From Prochlorococcus sp. AG-459-B06 (GTDB lineage: Bacteria > Cyanobacteriota > Cyanobacteriia > PCC-6307 > Cyanobiaceae), in the NCBI GenBank assembly GCA_003209475.1, contig QCQY01000006.1:1-64000 (forward strand): 64,000 bases of DNA, written 5' to 3'. This document shows positions 32,365 through 41,782 of the stretch, piece after piece (position 1 is the first letter of the stretch; each line of letters begins with the position of its first letter). The position numbers and the translations under genes were made by a program. Below the pieces are notes generated by a model. The model ran no database searches and was not told where the DNA came from. It saw nothing but the letters and a program-made list of their open reading frames with translations.

Positions 32365-32463
32365 ATTCACTAGGTATTTATTCTCATTTTTGTAAAATTG
32401 TGGATTTTTTTGTTTAACTTTACATTTCTTAATGGTATTGTTTACAAAACATCATTTAAAAAT

Positions 32464-33465
32464 ATGTCTTCTGAAACAATAAGTGAAAATAAACTAGCGT
32501 CAATCGCAAGTATAAAATCCAGTAATGATGTAGATCTTGTTAGATCATACTTGAGAGATATAGGAAGAGTCCCATTACTATCGCATGAGCAAGAAATTAC
32601 GCTGGGTCGTCAAGTTCAAGAGTATATGGAAGTTGAAAGAGCAGAATTAGAAATTATCGATTTAACAGGAGATAAGCCAAGTATTGATGATTTATCGACC
32701 AAATTAAACCTAACTACTTCCATAATTAAAAAAAGATTGAGAGCTGGACAAAGAGCTAAAGAAAGGATGGTTGCAGCAAATTTAAGACTGGTAGTGAGCG
32801 TTGCAAAAAAATATACAAAAAGAAACATGGAACTTTTAGATTTAATTCAGGAGGGAACTATAGGGCTAGTCAGAGGAGTTGAAAAATTCGATCCAGCCAG
32901 AGGATATAAGTTTTCAACATATGCATATTGGTGGATTAGACAAGGAATTACAAGAGCAATAGCTGAAAAAAGTCGCGCGATAAGGTTACCAATTCACATA
33001 ACTGAAATGTTGAATAAGTTAAAAAAAGGTCAAAGAGAGCTCAGCCAAGAGATGTCTAGAACTCCAACTGTAAGTGAACTTGCAAAATACGTAGAGCTTC
33101 CTGAAGATGACGTTAAAGATTTGATGTGCAAAGCTGGACAGCCTGTTAGTCTAGAAACCAAAGTTGGTGATGGCGAAGATACTGTCTTATTAGATTTACT
33201 GGCAGGTGGCGAGGATTTGCCGGACGAACAAATAGAGATGGATTGTATGAGAGGTGATCTGCATTCTCTTTTACATCAATTGCCTGATCTGCAATGTAGA
33301 GTTTTAAGAATGAGATACGGAATGGATGGCGATGAGCCAATGTCTCTTACAGGTATAGGAAGAGTTCTAGGGATAAGTAGAGATCGAGTAAGAAACCTAG
33401 AAAGAGATGGATTAAGAGGCTTAAGAAGACTTAGTGATAATGTAGAAGCTTATTTTGTTTCTTGA
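32464..33465 (+). CDS. RNA polymerase sigma factor, group 2 (sigma-70 family)
   Basis: Alternative sigma-70 factor of the non-essential group 2 class. Region 1.2 reads DLVRSYLRDIGRVPLLSHEQE. Region 2 has RLVVSVAKKYTKRNMELLDLIQEGTIGLVRGVEKFDPARGYKFSTYAYWWIRQ. Region 3 has LPIHITEMLNKL and region 4 has RMRYGMDGDEPMSLTGIGRVLGISRDRVRNLE. There is no long region 1.1, so it is not the housekeeping factor. I start at ATG 32464 (333 aa). An upstream TTG at 32398 would add 22 hydrophobic residues unlike any sigma factor. Its last 16 bases overlap the convergent hydrolase gene. Confidence 0.92.
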   Translation: MSSETISENKLASIASIKSSNDVDLVRSYLRDIGRVPLLSHEQEITLGRQVQEYMEVERAELEIIDLTGDKPSIDDLSTKLNLTTSIIKKRLRAGQRAKERMVAANLRLVVSVAKKYTKRNMELLDLIQEGTIGLVRGVEKFDPARGYKFSTYAYWWIRQGITRAIAEKSRAIRLPIHITEMLNKLKKGQRELSQEMSRTPTVSELAKYVELPEDDVKDLMCKAGQPVSLETKVGDGEDTVLLDLLAGGEDLPDEQIEMDCMRGDLHSLLHQLPDLQCRVLRMRYGMDGDEPMSLTGIGRVLGISRDRVRNLERDGLRGLRRLSDNVEAYFVS

Positions 33466-34364
33466 ATAAATTCATTTATTAACTTATTTGTTTTTTCAGG
33501 TTCTTCATCATGAGGGCAGTGACCAGCGCCTTTAATAATATCTAATCTTTTGATATTTCTGAATAGTTTCTTCCACTCTATTGCTTCATTTAAAGATTCC
33601 CAGGGATCTTCCTCACCCCATATCAATTGGATTGGAGCATCAACTTTATGGAAAAGGTCAGTAGCGAGATAGTCATCAAATAAGTTAATAAAACCACGAA
33701 AAGCTTCTTTAGAATTTTTCCTTTGGGAGGGTTGATAAAGTATTTCAATCAATTCTTTATCGATATTTTTTCCTGAAGGGTAAGCTTGTTCAAGTATTTT
33801 CTTTATAACTTTTGGATTAGCGGCTCTTGTAAAAAGTGTATTACTAATTACTCTTTGTCTGACAATCGTTTTAAGGACGGGTCTCAGTAGATTCATTAAG
33901 ATATCACTTTTTTTTAAACGTTTATCATCCATTGTTCTTTGTGCACAATCTATCAAAATGATACCTTTGCAATTATCTTTGAGGATTTCAGCAGCTTTCA
34001 ATGCAATAACACCTCCAATTGAATTGCCTACCAAGTAAACAGGAGATTTTATTACCTCTGCACAAAATGTTGATATTTGATTACCCCATAAGTCAAATGA
34101 ATATTTAATGGAGTTTTCTTTTTCAGGTTCGTAATTTAATAAAGCACTAGGCTGACTACTTTCTCCAAATCCCAATAAGTCAATTGCGTAGCAGTTAGAA
34201 AATTTCCCAAGAAAATCTTGATTATGTCTCCAGTGGTTTTTTGATGCCCCAAATCCATGAACTAATAAAATTTTAATATTTTTTTTAGAAGTAGATTCTT
34301 TGGATAAAGACCAAGAAATTTGCCAATTTTTCCACTTCCAATTTTCAGATTTATTTAAAGACAC
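33450..34364 (-). CDS. Alpha/beta hydrolase, pheophytinase-like family
   Basis: A 304-aa serine hydrolase fold. The nucleophile elbow is GNSIGG at about residues 116-121, the oxyanion-side motif is HGFGASKNHWRHN, the acid region is WGEEDPWESL, and the His is in GAGHCPHDEEP. The HGFGAS...DLLGFGES...GHCPHDE pattern resembles chloroplast pheophytinase and related cyanobacterial hydrolases, but the substrate is not known. A paralogue lies at 61933-62832. The gene converges on the sigma-factor gene with a 16-base overlap. Confidence 0.8.
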   Translation of the reverse strand: MSLNKSENWKWKNWQISWSLSKESTSKKNIKILLVHGFGASKNHWRHNQDFLGKFSNCYAIDLLGFGESSQPSALLNYEPEKENSIKYSFDLWGNQISTFCAEVIKSPVYLVGNSIGGVIALKAAEILKDNCKGIILIDCAQRTMDDKRLKKSDILMNLLRPVLKTIVRQRVISNTLFTRAANPKVIKKILEQAYPSGKNIDKELIEILYQPSQRKNSKEAFRGFINLFDDYLATDLFHKVDAPIQLIWGEEDPWESLNEAIEWKKLFRNIKRLDIIKGAGHCPHDEEPEKTNKLINEFIQETK

Positions 34365-34453
34365 TATGAATATGCTTTTAGTTAAACTTTAATTCAAAAA
34401 AAAATTATTCGTTTTTAATAAATTATTCTTAGTTAATAAAAAGCGTTCATTTT

Positions 34454-35452
34454 ATGAAAAAGAAAAAGGTTATATGTACTGGAGAAGCTTTAATAGACAG
34501 AATCAGAAATAAGTCAAGTAAAGGATTTACAGATTTTTTGGGTGGTGCGCCGGCTAATGTTGCTTGTGCATTGAGAAAATTAAAAATAGATTCAACATTT
34601 ATAGGAAGTTTGGGTAATGATGATTATGGAAAAAAATGTATTTCGCAATTTGATCAATTGGGAGTTAATTTAGATTTCTTGCAATTAAATGATGATTCAT
34701 CTACTCGTGTGGTTAATGTAGATAGAGATCAATTTGGAGATCGTTTTTTTTCAGGCTTTGAGGAAACTTCTCATTCATGCTTTGCAGACGAAGTTCTTAG
34801 TAAGAAATTAATCGAAAAGGAAATTTTAAATTTGGAGAAATCTTTTCTAGAAACACAATATTTGGTTACAGGAACGATCTTATTATCATCTCCAATATCG
34901 GCAGAGACTATTTTTTTTCTTCTGGAACAGGCTAAAAAATTTGAAGTCAAAATAGTGATTGATTTGAATTGGAGAGAGGTCTTTTGGGATCATTCCAGTT
35001 TTTCATCAGAAATTTCTAAAGCCGCAAGAGTTAATTTAATCAAAAATTTTTTAAATCATGCAAATGTTTTGAAACTTGCCAAGGAAGAAGCAACTTTGTT
35101 TTTTGAGGATGAGAATCCTTTGCTAATATCTCAACAATTGTTTAATAGACCAGATGTAATAATAACTGATGGGGAAAATCCAGTTGCTTGGTATATCAAT
35201 GGACTGCAAGGAATTACCGAAACTCCTTCTTCACAAAAAATAGTTGATACAACTGGCGCAGGCGATGCATTTCTAGCTGGCTTAATTTCACAATTAATTT
35301 CTTCTGGCTATCCTTCAAATGAACTAGAGATAGAAGATTGTATTAAGTTTGCAGGTGTTTGTGGATTATTAACTTGTCTTGGTGAAGGAGCCATTGAGCA
35401 ACAGCCATATTATGAGAAGGTTAATAAATTTTTGGGATCTCTTATTTCGTAG
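34454..35452 (+). CDS. PfkB-family carbohydrate kinase, fructokinase-like
   Basis: Ribokinase-fold sugar kinase of 332 aa. Substrate signature 1 reads DFLGGAPANVACALRKL. Signature 2, with the catalytic Asp, reads DTTGAGDAFLAGL. The N-terminal strand ICTGEALIDRI and the FIGSLGNDDYG segment match bacterial fructokinases, which phosphorylate fructose to fructose-6-phosphate. Fructose as substrate is family inference. Its 3' end overlaps tsaE on the other strand by 43 bases, the largest overlap in the window. Confidence 0.85.
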   Translation: MKKKKVICTGEALIDRIRNKSSKGFTDFLGGAPANVACALRKLKIDSTFIGSLGNDDYGKKCISQFDQLGVNLDFLQLNDDSSTRVVNVDRDQFGDRFFSGFEETSHSCFADEVLSKKLIEKEILNLEKSFLETQYLVTGTILLSSPISAETIFFLLEQAKKFEVKIVIDLNWREVFWDHSSFSSEISKAARVNLIKNFLNHANVLKLAKEEATLFFEDENPLLISQQLFNRPDVIITDGENPVAWYINGLQGITETPSSQKIVDTTGAGDAFLAGLISQLISSGYPSNELEIEDCIKFAGVCGLLTCLGEGAIEQQPYYEKVNKFLGSLIS

Positions 35453-35859
35453 TTCCTTCCATAATTTTTTGCGTAACTAACTTCTATTTTCCAGAAATTA
35501 TCAATAACTGGTTCTATTAATTCTGGCCATTCAATAACTAAAATAGCTTGTTTTTGTATTGCCTCTTCCTCTTCTGAAAAAAAAACTTCTTTTGCCGAAG
35601 AAATATTTTCTAACCTGTATAAATCAAGGTGAATTAACGGAATTCTTCCAGAGTTATAGTGATGCGATAAAGAAAATGTAGGGCTTGTAATGTCCTCAGA
35701 GATTGATAAGCCCTTAGCAATCCCTTGAACAAATGAAGTTTTCCCAGCCCCAATCGGACCCTGTAATAAAACAATTGAATGGGGGTTTAATTTGTTTGAG
35801 AGTTTTTTTCCTAAATTTAAAGTTTCTTTTAAATTCTCAACAAACACAAAATTACGCAA
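35410..35859 (-). CDS. tsaE: tRNA threonylcarbamoyladenosine biosynthesis protein TsaE
   Basis: ATPase that works with TsaB and TsaD in the t6A37 modification of ANN-decoding tRNAs. The 149-aa protein has Walker A GPIGAGKT at residues 34-41, switch-like SPTFSLSHHY, the HLDLYRLE motif and VIEWPEL near the end. The length is normal. Only 39 nt separate it from divergent ahcY, while its last 43 bases run into the end of the sugar-kinase gene. Confidence 0.95.
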   Translation of the reverse strand: MRNFVFVENLKETLNLGKKLSNKLNPHSIVLLQGPIGAGKTSFVQGIAKGLSISEDITSPTFSLSHHYNSGRIPLIHLDLYRLENISSAKEVFFSEEEEAIQKQAILVIEWPELIEPVIDNFWKIEVSYAKNYGRNYEIRDPKNLLTFS

Positions 35860-35898
35860 AAATCATTTATAGTTTAATAGAAAAAGTACATTCTAGAT

Positions 35899-37317
35899 AT
35901 GGTTATCGCAAATTCAATAAAAACCTCTTTACCTAGTTACGTAATTTCTGATATCTCGTTATCAGATTTTGGTCGTAAAGAAATTAAAATTGCCGAAACA
36001 GAAATGCCTGGATTAATGGCACTTAGAGATAAATATCAATCCGAAAAACCGCTAAAAGGTGCAAAAATAGCCGGAAGTCTTCATATGACTATTCAGACAG
36101 CAGTCTTAATAGAAACTCTTGTTGATCTTGGTGCAGAGGTGAAATGGGCTTCTTGCAATATTTTTTCAACTCAAGATCATGCTGCTGCAGCTATAGCAGA
36201 TCAAGGAATTTCTGTATACGCAAAAAAAGGTGAGACTCTTGATGAATATTGGCAATATACCCACTATATACTTGACTGGGGTTCAGCCTCTCCAAATATG
36301 ATTCTTGATGATGGGGGAGATGCAACTGGTTTATTGATTCTCGGCAGTAAAGCAGAAAAAGATTTATCTGTTTTAAATAATCCCGGTAATGAAGAAGAAA
36401 TTGCTTTATTTAATTCTATTAAGTCTAAATTGAAAAATGATAGTGACTTCTATTCTAGAATTAAGAGTAATATCATTGGTGTAACTGAAGAAACTACAAC
36501 GGGAGTTGCAAGACTTTATCAACTGCAAAAACAAAATGCTTTACCTTTCCCTGCTATCAACGTTAATGATTCGGTAACTAAGAGCAAATTTGATAATTTA
36601 TATGGCTGCCGCGAATCTTTAGTAGATAGTATAAAGCGCGCAACTGATGTGATGATTGCTGGGAAAGTTGCTTTGGTAATGGGTTTTGGAGATGTAGGTA
36701 AAGGTTCAGCCCAGTCCCTTAGAGGACTTGGTGCAATAGTAAAAGTTGCTGAAGTTGATCCAATTTGTGCTCTGCAAGCAGCAATGGAAGGTTTTAGCGT
36801 TGTTACGTTAGACGATGTTGTGGAAGATATAGATATCTTTGTTACAGCAACTGGGAACTATCAAGTAATTACGAACGAAAATCTCGTCAAGATGAAAGAT
36901 GAGGCTATAGTTTGTAATATTGGTCATTTCGATAATGAAATTGATGTGGCTTCATTGAAAGATTATCCATGGGAAAATATTAAGCCGCAGGTTGATCACA
37001 TAACTTTACCAAGTGGCAATAAAATAATTCTTTTAGCCGAAGGTAGATTAGTTAACTTAGGTTGTGCCACTGGACATCCAAGTTTTGTTATGAGTAATTC
37101 TTTTACTAACCAAGTCTTAGCTCAAATCGAACTTTTCAATAATTCAGAAAAATATGCTAAGGAGGTTTATGTTTTACCAAAGCATTTGGATGAAATGGTA
37201 GCTAGATTACATCTTGATAAAATTGGTGCAAAATTAACAAAATTAACTAAGGAACAAGCTGACTATATTAATGTTTCTGTTGAAGGACCTTACAAACCAG
37301 AGCTTTATAGATACTAA
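35899..37317 (+). CDS. ahcY: Adenosylhomocysteinase
   Basis: Hydrolyses S-adenosylhomocysteine to adenosine and homocysteine, relieving product inhibition of methyltransferases. Signatures are [47 protein letters not shown], the NAD-binding [18 protein letters not shown] and the C-terminal [25 protein letters not shown]. The 472 aa is the full eukaryote- and cyanobacterium-type length. A TATAGT sequence at 35869-35874 could be the -10 element in the 39-nt divergent gap with tsaE. Confidence 0.98.
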   Translation: MVIANSIKTSLPSYVISDISLSDFGRKEIKIAETEMPGLMALRDKYQSEKPLKGAKIAGSLHMTIQTAVLIETLVDLGAEVKWASCNIFSTQDHAAAAIADQGISVYAKKGETLDEYWQYTHYILDWGSASPNMILDDGGDATGLLILGSKAEKDLSVLNNPGNEEEIALFNSIKSKLKNDSDFYSRIKSNIIGVTEETTTGVARLYQLQKQNALPFPAINVNDSVTKSKFDNLYGCRESLVDSIKRATDVMIAGKVALVMGFGDVGKGSAQSLRGLGAIVKVAEVDPICALQAAMEGFSVVTLDDVVEDIDIFVTATGNYQVITNENLVKMKDEAIVCNIGHFDNEIDVASLKDYPWENIKPQVDHITLPSGNKIILLAEGRLVNLGCATGHPSFVMSNSFTNQVLAQIELFNNSEKYAKEVYVLPKHLDEMVARLHLDKIGAKLTKLTKEQADYINVSVEGPYKPELYRY

Positions 37318-37319
37318 GT

Positions 37320-37979
37320 TTGAGTTTGATTTTTGTAAATTTTCTTACTTCAATTCCCGACTATATTAGTTTGGCTGTTGAAAAGAATTCAACAATTGCA
37401 TACCTTACTATTTGTTTGGCTATGTTTTTGGAAAACATAATACCTCCAATTCCTTCGGAAATAATAATGCCATTAGGAGGTTTTTTTGTTTATCAACAAA
37501 AATTAAATTTCTATATTTTAGTTTTTTGGGGATTACTTGGAACTATTTTAGGATCTTTGCCTTGGTACTATTTAGGTAGATTAGTAAATGAAAAAAGACT
37601 TTCAAATTTTCTAGATAATAAGGGAAAATATCTGGGTATTTCTCCTAGTGATTTAAGTAAAAGTAAAAGGTGGTTTGATAAATACGGTGTTTCTTTAGTT
37701 TTTTGGGGCAGATTAGTACCAGGTATAAGAACTTTAATCTCTGTTCCTGCTGGCATAGAACTTATGCCATTAAGAAAATTTTTGCTTTGGACTACATTTG
37801 GGAGCCTGATATGGGTAGCAATTCTTACTTATTCAGGTTATTTATTTGGTGAAAATTATCTAATCATTCAAACTTATTTAGATCAAATCAAATATGTTGT
37901 AAAGCCAATTTTAATTTTAATTTTCTTATATTTTTTTATAAGAATACTTATTAGATTTCTTAAAAAAAATAGAGCTTAA
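37320..37979 (+). CDS. DedA-family membrane protein
   Basis: The 219-aa polytopic protein has the DedA/VTT-domain signatures: MFLENIIPPIPSEIIMPLGGFF near residue 40, the re-entrant-like G-rich stretch TILGSLPWYYLGR, and the F-x-GR-x-x-PGxR motif (FWGRLVPGIRTLISVPAG). Family members take part in lipid scrambling or undecaprenyl-phosphate recycling and membrane homeostasis; the exact role here is unknown. It starts with TTG 2 nt after the ahcY stop and overlaps the ssb 3' end by 4 nt. Confidence 0.88.
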   Translation: MSLIFVNFLTSIPDYISLAVEKNSTIAYLTICLAMFLENIIPPIPSEIIMPLGGFFVYQQKLNFYILVFWGLLGTILGSLPWYYLGRLVNEKRLSNFLDNKGKYLGISPSDLSKSKRWFDKYGVSLVFWGRLVPGIRTLISVPAGIELMPLRKFLLWTTFGSLIWVAILTYSGYLFGENYLIIQTYLDQIKYVVKPILILIFLYFFIRILIRFLKKNRA

Positions 37980-38347
37980 AAAGGAATTTCACTTGAGTTA
38001 TTGCTGTTGGAATATTGGTTATTATCAGAATCCTTTCGTGAGCCTAGTAAGTTTAATCTATCTACCCTAACAACTGGTTTAAATCTATCTTCTCCAGTAT
38101 TTTTATCTTTCCAGCTATCAATTTTAAAGCTTCCTGTAATTCCAATTAACGATCCTTTTTTCACATAATCTGCGGCTATTTGTGCTTGCTTGCCCCATAT
38201 TTCTAAATTAAACCAATCTGGCTCTTCATCTCTGCTTCTTCTGTTAACTGCAATTGTGAAATTCGCTACTATACTGCCTGATTCAAAATATCTGACATCT
38301 GGTTCTCTTCCTGCTCTGCCAACAAGGTTAATAGTGTTAATTTCCAT
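37976..38347 (-). CDS. ssb: Single-stranded DNA-binding protein
   Basis: OB-fold protein that coats single-stranded DNA during replication and repair. The 123 aa begin MEINTINLVGRAGREPDVRYFESG, contain VNRRSRDEEPDWFNLEIWGKQAQIAADYVKKGSLIGITG, and end in a short Asn/Ser linker with the tip SSEIPF. That tip is a weakly acidic version of the usual D-D-x-I-P-F partner-binding tail. The start codon is preceded by a twelve-A tract and a TATTAT box, so the leader may be nearly absent. Confidence 0.95.
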   Translation of the reverse strand: MEINTINLVGRAGREPDVRYFESGSIVANFTIAVNRRSRDEEPDWFNLEIWGKQAQIAADYVKKGSLIGITGSFKIDSWKDKNTGEDRFKPVVRVDRLNLLGSRKDSDNNQYSNSNNSSEIPF

Positions 38348-38367
38348 AATTTTTTTTTTTTATAATA
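38348..38367 (-). promoter_or_regulatory. ssb promoter: TATTAT box followed by an A12 tract
   Basis: On the minus strand TATTAT (38367-38362) is followed at once by twelve A (38361-38350), then TT and the ssb ATG. The expected start point, about 7 nt beyond the box, would fall inside the A run, leaving a leader of a few bases with no Shine-Dalgarno sequence. Confidence 0.4.
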
Positions 38368-38479
38368 CTCATATTTTCAGTTTCTGCTCAAAGTTTTACG
38401 TGCTATTCATAACTAAAGGTCAGAATTCCGAGAGCTTATCAAAAAATAGATATATTATTTAAAAAAAGAAATTCTTATT

Positions 38480-39532
38480 GTGATTTTTAACAGATTTAAA
38501 TTTTCTCGTGATATTGGCATAGATTTGGGAACGGCCAATACTCTTATACATGTATCAGGAAAAGGCGTTGTTTTACAGGAACCTTCTGTGGTAGCTATGG
38601 ATTTAGAAGAAGGGATTCCATTAGCTGTTGGTAAAGAAGCAAAGTTAATGCTTGGGAGGACCCCTGGCAATATAAGAGCTGTAAGACCACTAAGAGATGG
38701 AGTTATCGCAGATTTTGATGCTGCAGAACAAATGATAAAAACATTTATTCAAAAATGTAATGAAGGCAAGGGGATAGTAGCTCCAAGGATAGTGATTGGA
38801 ATTCCAAGTGGAGTTACTAGCGTTGAGCGAAGAGCAGTAAGAGAAGCTGGATTAGCGGGAGCTAGAGAAGTTCATTTAATAGATGAACCTGTCGCAGCAG
38901 CAATAGGAGCATCATTACCAGTAACTGAGCCAATTGGAACAATGATTGTTGATATTGGTGGAGGTACTACTGAGGTCGCAGTATTAAGTTTAGGAGGAAC
39001 TGTTTTGAGTGAGTCTGTTCGCATAGCAGGCGATGAAATAAATGAGTCAATTGCGCTTTATCTTAAAAAAGTTCACAATTTAGTTGTTGGAGAGAGAACT
39101 GCAGAAGATATCAAGATAAAAATTGGATCTGCATTTCCAGATGATGATTTTGATAAAACTACTTTAGAGGTTAGAGGTTTACATCTTTTATCTGGTCTAC
39201 CTAGATCAGTCACTTTGACATCAGGAGAAATCAGAGAAGCTATGGCTGAAACACTTAGCAAAATAGTCGAAGCTGTAAAAAGAACTTTAGAGCGCACCCC
39301 TCCTGAACTTGCCGCAGATATTGTTGATAGAGGGATTATGCTTGCAGGTGGTGGAGCTTTAGTGAGAGGCATTAATGATTTATTGAGCGATGAAACAGGA
39401 ATTTTTACTCACATAGCAGAAAACCCACTGCTTTGCGTAGTGAATGGTTGTGGAGAGGTGTTGGATGATTTTAAAAAACTCAAAAGAGTTGTTGACACTC
39501 CAGAATTCATAAGGAATGCCATAAGAGATTAA
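38480..39532 (+). CDS. mreB: Rod-shape determining protein MreB
   Basis: Bacterial actin that guides lateral cell-wall synthesis. The nucleotide-binding phosphate-1 motif is [12 protein letters not shown] near residue 11, and the phosphate-2 motif is [15 protein letters not shown]. The adenosine loop is [13 protein letters not shown]. The 350 aa is normal. The start is GTG at 38480, followed directly by a short amphipathic segment ([10 protein letters not shown]) that could touch the membrane. It is the first gene of mreB-mreC-mreD with 4 nt to mreC. Confidence 0.97.
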   Translation: MIFNRFKFSRDIGIDLGTANTLIHVSGKGVVLQEPSVVAMDLEEGIPLAVGKEAKLMLGRTPGNIRAVRPLRDGVIADFDAAEQMIKTFIQKCNEGKGIVAPRIVIGIPSGVTSVERRAVREAGLAGAREVHLIDEPVAAAIGASLPVTEPIGTMIVDIGGGTTEVAVLSLGGTVLSESVRIAGDEINESIALYLKKVHNLVVGERTAEDIKIKIGSAFPDDDFDKTTLEVRGLHLLSGLPRSVTLTSGEIREAMAETLSKIVEAVKRTLERTPPELAADIVDRGIMLAGGGALVRGINDLLSDETGIFTHIAENPLLCVVNGCGEVLDDFKKLKRVVDTPEFIRNAIRD

Positions 39533-39536
39533 TGTT

Positions 39537-40286
39537 ATGTTAGGTATCCGACGAATTTCCAATAGTCGTTGGTGGCATAAAAAGAAAAATTGGCTATTTT
39601 TTTCAATTTTTTTATTTTTGGTTTTTGTAAGAATATCAAAAGGAGCTTTTTATAAAGATTTTTATTATTTTATTTCAAAACCTTTTTGGCCTGGTCAATT
39701 TCAAAAAGAAATTGTTCTTGAGAGTATTGATCAAGAATATTTAATAAAGTTAAATCTTCTTACAAAAGATAATATGAGATTGCGACAAATCTTATCTCTT
39801 CAAGAATCATCTAATGATGAACATATTTCAGCTGCAGTTATTTCGCGAAAAACAGGAGGTTGGTGGAGGCAAATAATTTTAAACAAAGGTTCAAGTGATG
39901 GAGTAGAAATTGGCAATATTGTGATTGGTCCGGGTGGATTATTAGGTAGAGTAAAGAATACTTCTTTATTTACTTCGTCGGTAACTTTAATAACTTCTCC
40001 AGAAAGTAAGTTAGGCGTTTGGGTGGACAGAATTCAAATCAATGGATTACTAGTCGGTTTAGGAGATGATTATCCTAGCCTAATACTTTATTCAAAAGAT
40101 GCCGATATTAAAGTTGGAGATTTTGTATCATCATCTCCTGCTAGTACGTTATTACCTCCAAATATCCCTATTGGTATTGTCCAATCTATAGATGAGACGT
40201 TGAAATCAAAAAAAACGGCAAAAATTTCACTTCTAGCAAAACCTCATGTAATTGATTGGGTACAAATTTTGAAAGTAAATATTTAA
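39537..40286 (+). CDS. mreC: Rod-shape determining protein MreC
   Basis: Bitopic scaffold that links MreB to the wall-synthesis machinery. Of 249 aa, about residues 18-36 form one membrane helix (WLFFSIFLFLVFVRIS). It is followed by a helical segment and the beta-rich periplasmic domain with VISRKTGGWWRQIILNKGSSDGVEIGNIVIGPGGLLGRV, the recognisable MreC core. It lies 4 nt after mreB, and its stop overlaps the mreD start by one base (TAATG). Confidence 0.92.
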   Translation: MLGIRRISNSRWWHKKKNWLFFSIFLFLVFVRISKGAFYKDFYYFISKPFWPGQFQKEIVLESIDQEYLIKLNLLTKDNMRLRQILSLQESSNDEHISAAVISRKTGGWWRQIILNKGSSDGVEIGNIVIGPGGLLGRVKNTSLFTSSVTLITSPESKLGVWVDRIQINGLLVGLGDDYPSLILYSKDADIKVGDFVSSSPASTLLPPNIPIGIVQSIDETLKSKKTAKISLLAKPHVIDWVQILKVNI

Positions 40287-40804
40287 TGAATAAATTTTTT
40301 ACCAAAAAATTATCCATTATAAGCTTTATTTTTATCCCAATTATTTTTTTGTGGCACCCTAATTGGCTTGGATTTTTAGGTGTTCAGCCTTATTGGCCGT
40401 TATTTTGGTTATTGCCTTGGGCAATGATTAATGGATCAATTAATGGATTAGTATTTGGTTTGTTTTTAGGTCTCATCTTAGATTCTCTAACTTTAAATGA
40501 AAGTTTTACTCAAATTCCAGGCCTAATTGTTTGTGGATTTTTCTTTGGGAGAATTAAATCACATAGTGGTATTTTGGTAGGACATTTTAGGTATGGTTTA
40601 ATTTGTTCTTTTGGAAGTTTTTTATGCGGTACTCTTTATCTTGCACAAATTTTGTTTAGCAATTTTTCAGATGGTAATTTTTTAATGTTTATTCCAGGTG
40701 TAAAAAATATCTTAGCTGAAATTTTTTTAACAGGTTTGTTTGCTCCCTTTATTTGCTCCCAACTTATAAGGATGTTTAAATTTTCAAGAAGAAAATTGTG
40801 GTAA
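40286..40804 (+). CDS. mreD: Rod-shape determining protein MreD
   Basis: Hydrophobic partner of MreC. The roughly 172-aa product has about five membrane helices, starting after MNKFFTKKLS and including WPLFWLLPWAMINGSINGLVFGLFLGLILDSLT, the most MreD-like stretch. Sequence conservation in this family is low, so position after mreC carries much of the call. I start at ATG 40286, which overlaps the mreC stop by one base. A TTG 30 nt earlier would extend it into mreC. Confidence 0.82.
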   Translation: MNKFFTKKLSIISFIFIPIIFLWHPNWLGFLGVQPYWPLFWLLPWAMINGSINGLVFGLFLGLILDSLTLNESFTQIPGLIVCGFFFGRIKSHSGILVGHFRYGLICSFGSFLCGTLYLAQILFSNFSDGNFLMFIPGVKNILAEIFLTGLFAPFICSQLIRMFKFSRRKLW

Positions 40805-40985
40805 TAAATTTTGCCAAGAGGAAAAAATGCTTAAAAAAATTTATATATTTTTAATTAATTTAAAATGTTTGTAAACCTTAGGAATATTTCTTTGAGGGTT
40901 CGTAATGTTATATTTTTAATTGTTAGAATAAATATTCAATGCAATAGTTCTTTGCTTTGAAATATCGAGAAATCTTTTTTTAACT

Positions 40986-41732
40986 ATGTCAAAAGCAAGA
41001 ATCTTAGTTGTTGATGATGAACCAGCAGTTTTGAAGGTATTAGTTACAAGGCTTCAACTAGCAGGATATCAGGTATATTCAGCCACTAACGGCGAAGAAG
41101 CTCTTGAGTCTTTTCACAGGGATTCCCCAGATTTGATAGTTCTTGATGTTATGCTTCCAAAAATGGATGGATTTGCTGTTTGTAGAAGAATTAGAGCTGA
41201 GTCAGTAGTACCAATAATATTTTTAACCGCTCTAGAGGCTATTTCAGAGAGAGTTGCTGGTTTGGATTTAGGAGCTGATGATTACTTATCTAAACCATTT
41301 AGCCCAAAAGAGTTAGAGGCAAGAATAGCTACAATTTTGAGAAGAATGGGACCAACTGTATCGGTTACTGAAACCAAAGAAGTTCCTTCAGGCAAAGGAG
41401 TTATGAAATTTGGAAGTTTAGTTGTTGATACTAATCGCAGACAAGTTTCTAGAGCTGGAGACAGGATTAGTCTAACTTATACTGAATTTAGTCTCCTAGA
41501 GTTATTATTTGACGAACCAGGTAAGGTTGTTCCTCGAGCAGAAATTTTGGAACAGCTGTGGGGCTATCCTCCTCGTAGAGCGGCAGATTTAAGAGTTGTA
41601 GATGTATATGTTGCAAGGCTAAGAGGTAAATTGGAACCAGATCCAAGAAATCCAGAATTAATATTAACCGTTAGAGGCATTGGTTACGCATCTCAGAGAG
41701 TTGGCGAAACAGCAACATCTTTGGCAAGTTGA
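40986..41732 (+). CDS. rpaB: OmpR-family response regulator, RpaB-like (Ycf27)
   Basis: Two-component regulator of 248 aa. The receiver domain has the acidic pocket Asp10/Asp11, phospho-acceptor Asp54 (LIVLDVMLPKMDG), Thr81 and Lys103 (SKPFSPKELEARI). The C-terminal winged helix reads LTYTEFSLLELLFDEPGKVVPRAEILEQLWGYPPRRAADLRVVDVYVARLRGKLE. The sequence resembles RpaB/Ycf27, the high-light and redox regulator of photosystem genes, more than RpaA, but a tree would be needed to be certain. The 181-nt upstream gap is one of the longest in the window and has no clear structured element. Confidence 0.8.
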   Translation: MSKARILVVDDEPAVLKVLVTRLQLAGYQVYSATNGEEALESFHRDSPDLIVLDVMLPKMDGFAVCRRIRAESVVPIIFLTALEAISERVAGLDLGADDYLSKPFSPKELEARIATILRRMGPTVSVTETKEVPSGKGVMKFGSLVVDTNRRQVSRAGDRISLTYTEFSLLELLFDEPGKVVPRAEILEQLWGYPPRRAADLRVVDVYVARLRGKLEPDPRNPELILTVRGIGYASQRVGETATSLAS

Positions 41733-41782
41733 TCAATAGTCTGATAATTTTATTAAATAAAACAAATATATTTAAATAAATT

